Source: DATARH01 sp036268075 | Lineage (GTDB): Bacteria > Pseudomonadota > Alphaproteobacteria > ATCC43930 > CGMCC-115725 | NCBI GenBank assembly: GCA_036268075.1 | Contig: DATAUV010000015.1 | Span: forward strand, 62,001-126,000 | Reading direction: 5' to 3' | DNA length: 64,000 nucleotides | Shown: positions 17,495 through 26,129 of the stretch, piece after piece | Layout of the letters: each line of letters opens with the position of its first letter | Position numbering within the stretch: position 1 is the first letter of the stretch | Notes under the pieces: generated by a model | Seen by the model: only the letters and a program-made list of their open reading frames with translations | Database searches by the model: none | Told to the model about the DNA's origin: nothing | Translations under genes and position numbers: made by a program

Positions 17495-19264
17495 CTACAA
17501 CAGCGTCTCGACCGGCTCGGGGGCGAATTGGGTGCGGTAATAATCGGCGAAAACACCGTCGCGGCGCAGGAGCTCGGCAAAGCTGCCCTGCTCGGCGATG
17601 CCGCCATCGCGCAGCACGATGATGCGGTCGCAACGCCGCACGGTGGACAGGCGGTGCGCGATGATAAACGTGGTGCGCCCCTGCATCAGCCGCTCGATCC
17701 CGGCCATGACCAGCGCCTCGGTCTCGACGTCGAGCGCCGAGGTCGGCTCGTCGAGGATCAGGATCGGCGCGTTGCGCAGGAGCGCGCGGGCGATCGTGAT
17801 GCGCTGCTTCTCGCCCTCGGACAGCGCGGCGCCGCCCTCGCCGAGGCTCGTCTCGTAGCCCTCGGGCAGCGCCGTCACCGTGTCGTGGATGCGGGCGAGC
17901 CGCGCCGCCTCCTCGATCGCCGCGTCACCGGCGCCCGGGGTGCCGTAGGCGATGTTGTCGCGCACCGAGAGCGGAAAGATCAGCGGCGGCTGCAGCACCA
18001 TGCCGATCTGCGTGCGCAGCGATTTGAGCGTGTACTCGCGCAGATCGACCCCGTCGATCTCGACCGAGCCCCGGGTCGGGTCGAAGAACCGCGCGAGGAG
18101 CCCGAGCAGCGTCGATTTCCCGGCCCCGGTCGGGCCCACCACCGCAACCGTGGTGCCGGCCGGCGCCGCGATGTCGATCCCGTCGAGCACCGGCGTGTCG
18201 CTGCGATAGCGGAACCCGACCTCGCGCCACCGCACGTCGCCGCGCGCGCCGCCGGCCGGGAACTCGCGGCGGCCGTCCTTGAGGTCGGGCTCGGTCTCCA
18301 GCACTTCGAACACCCGCCGCGCGCCCACCTGCGCCCCGGCGATGAGGCCCCAGCTTTGCGTGATCTGGTTGATCGGGGTGTAGAGCTGCGCCAGGTACGA
18401 GATGAAGACGACGAGCTGCCCGACGGTAAGCTGCCCCGTCATCACCGCCCGCGCGCCGGCATAGATGACGATCGCCGTGCCCGCGGCGATGACGAGGTTG
18501 ACCGCGCCCGAATAAAGCGTCTGCCAGGTATAGAGCCGCAGCGTCGCGCGGAGGCTCTCGCGGCTCGCGCCCATGAAGCGCCCGTGCTCTTCGTCTTCCT
18601 TGGCAAAGGCCTGCACGACCTTGATCGCGGCCATGCCCCATTGCACCAGCGAATAGACCCGGCTCTCGCGCTCGCGCACCTCGCCGGCGACATCGACGAT
18701 CTTGCGGTTGAAGACGGAGATCAGCGCGAACAGCACCGGCACCACGCTCAGCGCCAGCAAGGTCAGCACGGGATCGAGCGGGAACAGCACCAGCAGCATC
18801 CCGGCGAGCAGGATCATCGCCGAGAGGATCGGCAGGACCCCGTTCATCACCATCGTCTGCACCGCGAAGCTGTCGGCGGTGATGCGGTAGAGCAGGTCGC
18901 CGACCCGCTGGCGCCCGTGATAGGCCAGGGACAGGCGCTGGAGATGGGCGTAGAGCCCGCCCCGCAGGTCGTTGACCATGCTCTGCCCGACGCGGATCGT
19001 CGTGTAATTGTGCCACAGCGTGATCACGCCGCTGCCGACATAGGCGACGACGATGCCGAGACAGGCCGCGACCAGCAGCGTCGCCGGCGGCCACGACGCG
19101 GCCACCGGCACGCCGATCTTCTTGCCGCCGAGCACGTCGTCGATGACGATCTGCAGCGGCCACGGCTTGACGAGCTCGAACCCGGCGATCAGGAACACCT
19201 GCAACAGCGCCCAGCCGACGCGCCAGCGATAGGCCGACAGGTAAGGCAGCAGCTTGCGCAACAT
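17495..19264 (-). CDS. ABC exporter, fused membrane and ATPase domains
   Basis: 589 residues, a half-transporter of the MsbA/type I exporter fold. Six membrane helices span about residues 15-300. The ATPase has Walker A GPTGAGKST (near 378), Walker B ILILDEPTSALD and H-loop AHRLS. The signature is LSEGEKQR instead of LSGGQ. Located 14 bp after the glycosidase-glycosyltransferase gene and in line with galE, it probably exports a glycan or glycolipid made by that protein. It should work as a homodimer. Substrate inferred from context only. Confidence 0.85.
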   Translation of the reverse strand: MLRKLLPYLSAYRWRVGWALLQVFLIAGFELVKPWPLQIVIDDVLGGKKIGVPVAASWPPATLLVAACLGIVVAYVGSGVITLWHNYTTIRVGQSMVNDLRGGLYAHLQRLSLAYHGRQRVGDLLYRITADSFAVQTMVMNGVLPILSAMILLAGMLLVLFPLDPVLTLLALSVVPVLFALISVFNRKIVDVAGEVRERESRVYSLVQWGMAAIKVVQAFAKEDEEHGRFMGASRESLRATLRLYTWQTLYSGAVNLVIAAGTAIVIYAGARAVMTGQLTVGQLVVFISYLAQLYTPINQITQSWGLIAGAQVGARRVFEVLETEPDLKDGRREFPAGGARGDVRWREVGFRYRSDTPVLDGIDIAAPAGTTVAVVGPTGAGKSTLLGLLARFFDPTRGSVEIDGVDLREYTLKSLRTQIGMVLQPPLIFPLSVRDNIAYGTPGAGDAAIEEAARLARIHDTVTALPEGYETSLGEGGAALSEGEKQRITIARALLRNAPILILDEPTSALDVETEALVMAGIERLMQGRTTFIIAHRLSTVRRCDRIIVLRDGGIAEQGSFAELLRRDGVFADYYRTQFAPEPVETLL

Positions 19265-19278
19265 GGCGTGCGGTCGGG

Positions 19279-21843
19279 TCAGGCGGTGCGCGGCGCGCCG
19301 GTCGGCAGCGGGCCGCGGCCGGGCACGTCGAGCGCGGTCAGGTTGGCGGCGCCCGCGGCGCGGTCGATCAGCCCCCGCATGCGACCGGCGAACCGGTTCA
19401 TCCGCCACACGATCCCGGCCGTGGCGGCGAGCCCGACCAGCCCGGCGAACACGCCGCCCATAGGCCAGCCCATCACCATCAGCGCCGCCCCCGCCGCGAT
19501 CAGCCCCGGCCCCGCCCGGCCCGACCCCGTCAGCACCGGCATGCAGCGCACGCGATAGAGCCGCTTGACCCCGCCGTGGTTCTCGGCGCCGACGAGCACC
19601 CGGGCGCGCTCCCAGGGACCGCGGGAGATCGTCAAATCCCACCCGCCCCAGCCGCTATCCATCGCCGCTGGATAGCCCTGCCCGATCGCCTCGGCCATCA
19701 GCCCGCCGAGCAAATCCTCCTTCTCGTCGCCCTCTTCGCTCCAATACGACAGGACAAAGCCGCGTTCGCTCCACGACAGCGCCGGACGCGGGCCGTCCGC
19801 AACCGGCCTGGCCGGTGTCTCGCGCAGCGCCTTGAGGCGCCATTTGAGCCGCTCGTACCCGCGCCACAAGGGGCCGAGATAGATCAAGAGCGCCACCAGC
19901 GCCCGCGCCTTGAGCCCGGTAAAGCGCGGGTCCATCTTGGCCCGCGCGGCGCCGGTGACGCAGATCGTCCAGGTCAGCAAGAGCGGCGCCGCCAGTAGCC
20001 AATGCCAGCCGCCGAGAAAAATCCCGGCCAGCGCCAGCAGCGGCGCGGCGAGGCCCCATTCGAACGTCATCGGCAGGTGCTGGAGGATCGAGGTCGGGCG
20101 CTCGTAAAGGCTCTGGAACAGCCCGCGCCCGAACACGCCGGAATAAATCCGCGAGGTGCGGCCGAGCAGCAGCGCGCTCGACAGATCGCCATAAATCCGC
20201 CCGCCCCACATCGCCTGGCCAAACCGGTTGAAGCGCTGCGGGTGCTTGGCGTAGACCAGCGCCTCGGCCTTTCCATAGCCGCGCTGCTGGCCGATATAGG
20301 CCCGCACGGTGTTGCGCCGGAAATGCCAGACCATCGCGGCGGCGCTGAACCCGATCGCGTAGCCGGCATCCTGCAGCCGCCAGCAGATGTCGACATCGTC
20401 GCCGGCGGCGCGGAAGACCGGGTCGAACCCGCCGAGCCCCAAGAGCACGTCGCGGCGGAACGCCATGTTGCACCCGGCGATATGCTCGGCGAGCTCGTCG
20501 TCGAGCAGCACATGGCAGGGCCCGCCCGGCGACACCGCGACCGCGGCCGGCACCAGGCTGTCTTCCGGCGGCGGGAAATTCGGCCCTCCGCAGGCGGCGA
20601 GCCCGCCGCGCTCCATCGTGCCGACGAGAAAATCGAGCCAGTCGGGGTCGGCGACGCAATCGCTGTCGGTATAGGCGACGATCTCGCCGGTCGCGGCCTC
20701 GGCCCCGACATTGCGCGCGACCGAGAGACCCCTGTTCTCCTGGTTGATCAGCCGGCAATTGGGAAACCGCTCGGCGATCTCGCGGGTGCGGTCGTTCGCC
20801 CCGTCATTGACGACGATCACCTCGTAATCCGGATAGTTCAACTGCTCGAGCGAGGCGAGGCACTGCTCGATCGTGGCCTCCGAATTGTAGGCGCAGACGA
20901 CGACCGATACGCGCGGCGTGCGCGGCAAGGCGGGCGGCAGGTGCCCGCGATAGACCCGCGCGACCTCGGCGAAAGACGGTTTCGGCTGCCGCTCCTTGTC
21001 GACGAGGCCAAAGGCCCAATCCTCGATGGCGTGCCCGCCGGTGAACCACTCGTCGGTCCAGGCGAAGACGCAGGTGCCGGCAACCCCGGCCGAAAACGCC
21101 GCCTCGACCTGCCACGACAACAGCGCCGCCTGCGCCGCCTCGCCGGCATGCATCGAATCGCCGCCGAACTCGGTCAGCACCAGCGGCTTGTCGAAGGCGA
21201 TGTTGTGCAGCCGCGCGAGATAGCGGCGGAACGCGTGCTCGTCGTGCAGATAGACGTTGAAGCACAGGAAATCGGCGAAATCGACGCTCAGATATTCGGT
21301 CGACGGGAAACTGGCGTAGCTGACGAGCGCGCCGGGGTGCTCGGCCTTGACCAGCGCATGGAGCTCGGCGAGGAAACGGCTCACCGCCTTGGCGCCGTGC
21401 CAGCGGATCATGTCGGGCGGCACCTCGTTGCCCACCAGATAGGCAAAGATTGCCGGATGCCGCTCGCACGCGCGCACCCCCTCCTGCACCGCCGCGCGCA
21501 CCCGCGCCTTGGTGCCGGCATTGGCGAGAAAGGCGATGTGCTGCGACCACGGCAGCCCGGCGATGACCCTCAGCCCCGCCGCCGCCGCCGCGTCGAGCAG
21601 CCACACCGGCGGCACGGTGAACACGCGCACGGTGTTGACCCCGGCCCCGGCCATCAGCGCAAAGTCGCGCGCGACCATTTCGGGCTCGGGAAACGGCGCG
21701 CCGTGGCTGCCGTCCGCGAACGGGCCATAGGTCACGCCCTTGACGAAATACTTCTCGCCGTCGAGCCGGAAGAACCGCCCGTCGACGCGCAGGCCTTGCG
21801 CCTCGCCAACGCCGATCGGCCGCGACATCGTCGCCGCGCTCAT
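19279..21843 (-). CDS. Glycosidase-like TIM barrel fused to a membrane glycosyltransferase 2
   Basis: 854 residues. Residues 20-300 resemble a GH2/GH5-like barrel, with an acid/base candidate in LVGNE (E140) and a nucleophile candidate in LTEFGGDS (E225). A GT2 domain starts at 311 (RVSVVVCAYNSEATIE) with VVNDGAND and the nucleotide-sugar DSD motif (393-395). Hydrophobic helices follow at about 590-650, then a soluble domain and a last membrane pair near 780-810. No signal peptide precedes the barrel. The start overlaps the galE stop (ATGA). It probably builds a surface or secreted glycan from UDP-sugars made by the flanking galE, ugd and uxs genes. Both chemistry and product are inferred. 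Confidence 0.8.
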   Translation of the reverse strand: MSAATMSRPIGVGEAQGLRVDGRFFRLDGEKYFVKGVTYGPFADGSHGAPFPEPEMVARDFALMAGAGVNTVRVFTVPPVWLLDAAAAAGLRVIAGLPWSQHIAFLANAGTKARVRAAVQEGVRACERHPAIFAYLVGNEVPPDMIRWHGAKAVSRFLAELHALVKAEHPGALVSYASFPSTEYLSVDFADFLCFNVYLHDEHAFRRYLARLHNIAFDKPLVLTEFGGDSMHAGEAAQAALLSWQVEAAFSAGVAGTCVFAWTDEWFTGGHAIEDWAFGLVDKERQPKPSFAEVARVYRGHLPPALPRTPRVSVVVCAYNSEATIEQCLASLEQLNYPDYEVIVVNDGANDRTREIAERFPNCRLINQENRGLSVARNVGAEAATGEIVAYTDSDCVADPDWLDFLVGTMERGGLAACGGPNFPPPEDSLVPAAVAVSPGGPCHVLLDDELAEHIAGCNMAFRRDVLLGLGGFDPVFRAAGDDVDICWRLQDAGYAIGFSAAAMVWHFRRNTVRAYIGQQRGYGKAEALVYAKHPQRFNRFGQAMWGGRIYGDLSSALLLGRTSRIYSGVFGRGLFQSLYERPTSILQHLPMTFEWGLAAPLLALAGIFLGGWHWLLAAPLLLTWTICVTGAARAKMDPRFTGLKARALVALLIYLGPLWRGYERLKWRLKALRETPARPVADGPRPALSWSERGFVLSYWSEEGDEKEDLLGGLMAEAIGQGYPAAMDSGWGGWDLTISRGPWERARVLVGAENHGGVKRLYRVRCMPVLTGSGRAGPGLIAAGAALMVMGWPMGGVFAGLVGLAATAGIVWRMNRFAGRMRGLIDRAAGAANLTALDVPGRGPLPTGAPRTA

Positions 21844-22820
21844 GCCGGGTGCCCCTCGTGCCAGGCGAGCGCGGTGCGGACGATCGTGTCGATATCCGAA
21901 TGCCGCGCGCGCCAGCCGAGCAGCGCGGCGGCGCGGCCGGGGTCGGCGACGAGCGCCGGCGGATCGCCCGCCCGGCGCGGCGCGGCGATGCTCGGCACCT
22001 TGCGGCCGCTGACCCGCTCGACCGCATCGAGCAGCTCCCGCACCGACGTGCCGGCGCCGGTGCCGAGGTTGATCGACGCGCTCTCGCCGCCCTTGTCGAG
22101 ATAGGTCAGCGCGCTGACATGCGCCTCGGCCAGATCGGTTACATGGATATAGTCGCGCACCGCGGTGCCGTCGGCGGTCGGATAGTCCGTACCGAAAATA
22201 TTGATCGGCCCGCCCTGCCCCAACGCGGCGCGGATCGCTAGCGGGATCACGTGCGTTTCCGGTTCATGCGTCTCGCCGATATCGCCCTCAGCGTCAGCCC
22301 CGGCGGCGTTGAAATATCGCAGCGCGGCAAAGCGGATGCCGTAGGCGCGCGAGTACCAGCGCAGCGCCTGCTCGATCGCCAGCTTGGTTTCGCCATAGGG
22401 ATTGACCGGCCCCAAGGGCGTGTCCTCGCGCATTGGAGTCTTTTCCGGGATTCCATAGACGGCGCAGGTCGAGGAAAACACTATCCGGCGAATTTCCGCC
22501 TCGCCCATCGCGTCAAGCAACGTAAGTGTACCAATGACATTATTCCGATAGTACAGTGCCGGATCGGCAACCGATTCGCCGACATAGGCGAAGGCGGCGA
22601 AATGCATCACGGCGGCTGCGGAATGTTGTTTGAGGGTCGCAACAAGTGCAGCACGGTCGGAAATATCTCCGACGACAAGCGGTCCCCAACGCACCGCCTC
22701 GCGATGGCCGCGCGACAGGTTGTCGAACGCGACCGGTACATAACCGGCCTTGGCCAGAGCTTTGCAAGCATGGCTGCCGACATATCCGGCGCCGCCGGTG
22801 ACGAGGATCGATTGGGACAT
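21840..22820 (-). CDS. galE: UDP-glucose 4-epimerase
   Basis: 326 residues, a short-chain extended dehydrogenase. NAD binding is by GGAGYVGS (residues 9-16); the catalytic set is SSTCAVYG plus NPYGETK (YxxxK). ALRYFNAAGAD is diagnostic for GalE. It interconverts UDP-glucose and UDP-galactose. The start at 22820 gives the MSQSILVTGG N-terminus. It is first in an apparent three-gene unit (galE, glycosidase-GT2 fusion, ABC exporter), with its TGA overlapping the next ATG. Confidence 0.93.
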   Translation of the reverse strand: MSQSILVTGGAGYVGSHACKALAKAGYVPVAFDNLSRGHREAVRWGPLVVGDISDRAALVATLKQHSAAAVMHFAAFAYVGESVADPALYYRNNVIGTLTLLDAMGEAEIRRIVFSSTCAVYGIPEKTPMREDTPLGPVNPYGETKLAIEQALRWYSRAYGIRFAALRYFNAAGADAEGDIGETHEPETHVIPLAIRAALGQGGPINIFGTDYPTADGTAVRDYIHVTDLAEAHVSALTYLDKGGESASINLGTGAGTSVRELLDAVERVSGRKVPSIAAPRRAGDPPALVADPGRAAALLGWRARHSDIDTIVRTALAWHEGHPA

Positions 22821-23014
22821 TCGGCTGCTATCGGTTCGAGGGTGCGGAGCGCGCTCACAACGGGGCACACGCGGGATCTGTTCCCTTGGCTGATCCCCTG
22901 GATGGGCCGACACGGGTGGGTGCGTCAGCACGCCGCAACCGCAACCTGCGGAATAACCGACCGTATGGCCCGTTTTTGGCTCCGTTGGATAGTGCGATGT
23001 GAGGGTTGGGTGCC

Positions 23015-24376
23015 ATGCGTATCGCGATGATCGGGACGGGGTATGTCGGCCTGGTCTCCGGCGCCTGCTTTTCCGAGTTTGGCGCGCAGGTGACCTGCGT
23101 CGATACCGACGCCGACAAGATCGCGCGCCTCGTCAAGGGCGAGATCCCGATCTATGAGCCGGGGCTCGACCATCTCGTCGACACCAACGCGGCGGCGGGC
23201 CGCCTTACCTTTACCACCGACCTCGACGCCGCGCTCGACGGCGCCGACGCCGTGTTCATCGCGGTCGGCACCCCGTCGCGGCGCGGCGACGGCCACGCCG
23301 ACCTCTCCTATGTCTTCACCGCCGCCGACGACATCGGCCGCACGCTCGCCGGCAAGGGACAGCGCACCGTCGTCGTCACCAAATCGACCGTGCCGGTCGG
23401 CACCGGGCGGCGCGTCGCCAACATCCTGGCCCAGCGGCTTCCCGCCGGCAGCTTCGATGTCGCCTCGAACCCCGAGTTCCTGCGCGAAGGATCGGCGATC
23501 CAGGATTTCATGCGGCCCGACCGCGTCGTCATCGGCACCGACAGCGAGCACGCCCGCGGCGTGATGCACGCGCTCTACCGCCCGCTCTACCTGCTCGAGA
23601 CGCCGATGGTGTTCACCACCATCGAGACCGCCGAGATGATCAAATACGCGGCCAACGCGTTTCTCGCGACCAAGATCACCTTTATCAACGAGGTCGCCGA
23701 CCTCTGCGAAAAGCTCGGCGCGGATGTTCAGGACGTCGCCCGCGGGATCGGGCTCGACGGCCGCATCGGCCGCAAGTTCCTGCATGCCGGGCCCGGGTTC
23801 GGCGGCTCGTGCTTTCCGAAGGACTGCCAGGCGCTCGTCCGCACCGCCGAGGAGGCCGAGGCGCCGCTGTCGATCGTCGAGACCGTGCTCAGCGTCAACG
23901 CGACGCGCAAGCGCGCGATGGCCGACCGCATCGTCGCGGCGTGCGGCGGCACCGTCGCCGGCAAGACGCTCGCGGTGCTGGGCCTGACGTTCAAGCCGAA
24001 TACCGACGACATGCGCGACAGCCCGAGCCTCGCAATCCTGCCGGCGCTCGTCGAGGGCGGCGCCCGCATCCGCGCCTTCGACCCCGAGGGCATGGACGAA
24101 GCCAGGAAATTGATGCCCGACCTCGAATATTGCGAAGACGCCTACGACGCGATGGGCGATGCCGACGCCCTCGTTCTGCTCACCGAGTGGAATGAGTTTC
24201 GTGGGCTCGACCTCGCCCGGGTCCAGCAGCTTCTGCGCAACCGCGTGGTGATCGACCTGCGCAACATCTACCAGCCGCAGGAAATGATCGACGCGGGCTT
24301 CGCCTATCACAGCATCGGCCGCCCGGTCGGCGAACCGCCCGCCGGACGCGCCGCGCATCTGCGCGTCATCGCCTGA
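23015..24376 (+). CDS. ugd: UDP-glucose 6-dehydrogenase
   Basis: 453 residues. The NAD motif is MRIAMIGTGYVGLV, the central helix has FLATKITFINEV, and the catalytic cysteine is C266 in GGSCFPKD. LGLTFKPNTDDMRDSPS marks the UDP-binding domain. It oxidises UDP-glucose to UDP-glucuronate. The ATG at 23015 is preceded by GTGAGGG. It is divergent from galE across 194 bp and followed 33 bp later by the decarboxylase that uses its product. Confidence 0.95.
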   Translation: MRIAMIGTGYVGLVSGACFSEFGAQVTCVDTDADKIARLVKGEIPIYEPGLDHLVDTNAAAGRLTFTTDLDAALDGADAVFIAVGTPSRRGDGHADLSYVFTAADDIGRTLAGKGQRTVVVTKSTVPVGTGRRVANILAQRLPAGSFDVASNPEFLREGSAIQDFMRPDRVVIGTDSEHARGVMHALYRPLYLLETPMVFTTIETAEMIKYAANAFLATKITFINEVADLCEKLGADVQDVARGIGLDGRIGRKFLHAGPGFGGSCFPKDCQALVRTAEEAEAPLSIVETVLSVNATRKRAMADRIVAACGGTVAGKTLAVLGLTFKPNTDDMRDSPSLAILPALVEGGARIRAFDPEGMDEARKLMPDLEYCEDAYDAMGDADALVLLTEWNEFRGLDLARVQQLLRNRVVIDLRNIYQPQEMIDAGFAYHSIGRPVGEPPAGRAAHLRVIA

Positions 24377-24409
24377 GCCCAGAATCGCCTCTCCTAAGGA
24401 TCACCTGCG

Positions 24410-25396
24410 ATGCCCATCCCCCATAAACGCGTTCTCGTGACCGGCGGTGCGGGTTTTCTCGGTTCGCATTTGTGCGAGCGCCTGATCGCCGAGGGCAACG
24501 ACGTGCTGTGCGTCGACAACTACTTCACGGGCCGGCGCGACAACATCCTGCACCTGCTCGACGACCCGCGTTTCGAGGCGATGCGCCACGACATCTGCGA
24601 GCCCCTGCATGTCGAGGTCGACGAGATCTACAACCTCGCCTGCCCGGCCTCGCCGATCCACTACCAGTTCGACCCGATCCAGACGACCAAGACCAGCGTC
24701 CTCGGCGCCCTCAACGTGCTCGGCCTCGCCAAGCGCACCAAGGCCAAGGTATTCCAGGCCTCGACCTCCGAGGTCTACGGCGACCCGCACATCCACCCGC
24801 AGCAGGAAAGCTATCGCGGCAACGTCAACCCGATCGGTCCGCGCGCCTGCTACGACGAAGGCAAGCGCTGCGCCGAGACGCTGTTCTTCGACTATTACCG
24901 CCAGCACAATTTGCGCATCCGCGTGGTGCGCATCTTCAATACCTACGGGCCGCGGATGCACCCGAATGACGGGCGCGTCGTCTCCAACTTCATCGTCCAG
25001 GCGCTGAAGGGCGAGGCCATCACCCTTTACGGCGACGGCAGCCAGACCCGCGCGTTCTGCTATGTCGACGACCTGATCGACGGGTTCATCCGCATGATGG
25101 CGGCGCCGGACGACATCACCGGCCCGATGAACCTCGGCAACCCGGTAGAGACCTCGGTCGCCGAACTCGCAGCGATGGTCATCGACCTGACCGGCGCGCG
25201 TTCAAAGATCGTCCACCGGCCGCTGCCGGTCGATGACCCGATCCAGCGATGCCCGGACATCTCCCAGGCCAAGGCCTTGCTCGACTGGCAGCCGCGCACC
25301 AATCTGCGCGTCGGGCTGCAGCGCGCGATCGACTATTTCGACAATCTGCTGCGCGAGCGCGGCGACATCCCGACCGAAGCTTCCGCCGCGGCCTGA
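24410..25396 (+). CDS. uxs: UDP-glucuronate decarboxylase (UDP-xylose synthase)
   Basis: 328 residues. GGAGFLGSHLCERL opens the Rossmann fold, and YNLACPASPIHYQ, CYDEGKR (YxxxK) and NTYGPRMHPNDGRVVSNF are typical of UXS. It converts UDP-glucuronate to UDP-xylose, directly downstream of Ugd. AAGGA lies before the ATG. Together with ugd and the galE side of the locus it implies a glycan containing xylose, glucuronate or galactose. Its stop is 6 bp from the opposing lipoprotein stop. Confidence 0.93.
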   Translation: MPIPHKRVLVTGGAGFLGSHLCERLIAEGNDVLCVDNYFTGRRDNILHLLDDPRFEAMRHDICEPLHVEVDEIYNLACPASPIHYQFDPIQTTKTSVLGALNVLGLAKRTKAKVFQASTSEVYGDPHIHPQQESYRGNVNPIGPRACYDEGKRCAETLFFDYYRQHNLRIRVVRIFNTYGPRMHPNDGRVVSNFIVQALKGEAITLYGDGSQTRAFCYVDDLIDGFIRMMAAPDDITGPMNLGNPVETSVAELAAMVIDLTGARSKIVHRPLPVDDPIQRCPDISQAKALLDWQPRTNLRVGLQRAIDYFDNLLRERGDIPTEASAAA

Positions 25397-25402
25397 CCCG
25401 GC

Positions 25403-25753
25403 CTACGGCGGGGGCGCCGTCCCCGGCAGCGGGGGCAGCACCGGCAGCGGCGGCAGGAAGTTGCCGTCGCCGACAATCGGTACATGCGTCCGGCACGCGC
25501 CGCGCCCCTCGACGATCTGTCCGGGCGCGGCGTCGACGCTCTTTTGCTCGACCGCGGTGTAGGGCGTCGCGCAAATCTGGTTGGCGACAAGCGGCCCGAC
25601 CGCCGGATCATAGGCGTTGAACTGTGAGAATTCGCCCGACGCGTCTCCCGCCGGCGCCAGCGCGCTGGTGCCGAAATCGGCCTTGACCGGGATGTTGGCC
25701 GTGCATCCGGCAAACAGCACCGGCAGGACGGCGAGGGCTACGACAATTCGCAT
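25403..25753 (-). CDS. Small predicted lipoprotein
   Basis: 116 residues. A hydrophobic signal ends in the lipobox LFAGC (cysteine near residue 17), so the mature protein should be lipid-anchored. The body carries two further Cys (QICATPY, GACRTH) that could form a disulphide, and a Pro-rich end (FLPPLPVLPPLPG). No family was recognised. The start at 25753 gives the complete signal peptide. It lies just downstream of a decayed HAD gene on the same strand. Confidence 0.65.
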   Translation of the reverse strand: MRIVVALAVLPVLFAGCTANIPVKADFGTSALAPAGDASGEFSQFNAYDPAVGPLVANQICATPYTAVEQKSVDAAPGQIVEGRGACRTHVPIVGDGNFLPPLPVLPPLPGTAPPP

Positions 25754-25820
25754 GGCAAATCCGCGACGGGCGTGAGGCCCGGAGTATCCCCGCCCGCGCC
25801 CGCCAGCGCAACCACCGCGA

Positions 25821-26109
25821 TCAAGTGTTCCGCAGCGGCAACAGCCGCGCCGTGTGGTCGATGATTTGGGTCGTCGATGATTTGGGAGGGGCCGCGCTCG
25901 GCGAGGCGGGCGGCGTGGCGAGGACGGCAATGGCTGCCGCCGGTAAAGCCGATCAGCCGCATCCCGGCCTCGACGCCGGCGGAACTGTCTTCGACGACCG
26001 TGCAGGCACCCGGCTCAATCCCCATCCGCGCGGCGGCCTAGAGGAGCAGACCGGGCGCTGGCTTGCCGCGCTCACCGTCGCAGTCAAAGATCGCCAGTCC
26101 GCCTCGCAT
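25821..26109 (-). pseudogene. Remnant of a HAD-superfamily phosphatase
   Basis: Read from the ATG at 26109, the frame gives the HAD motif I start LAIFDCDG. It then jumps directly to ERGKPAPG, a motif normally 100 or more residues further on, so the middle of the gene is deleted. A TAG follows at 26040-26038. The same frame resumes with MGIEPGACTVVEDSSAGV and RLIGFTGGSHC, the motif III/IV region of beta-phosphoglucomutase-like HAD enzymes. Finally a 16-bp tandem duplication (25857-25888) shifts the frame; removing one copy restores a natural end at 25821. Three independent lesions show this is not functional. Confidence 0.8.
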
Positions 26110-26129
26110 CGGCCCCTGGCGATCGCTCC

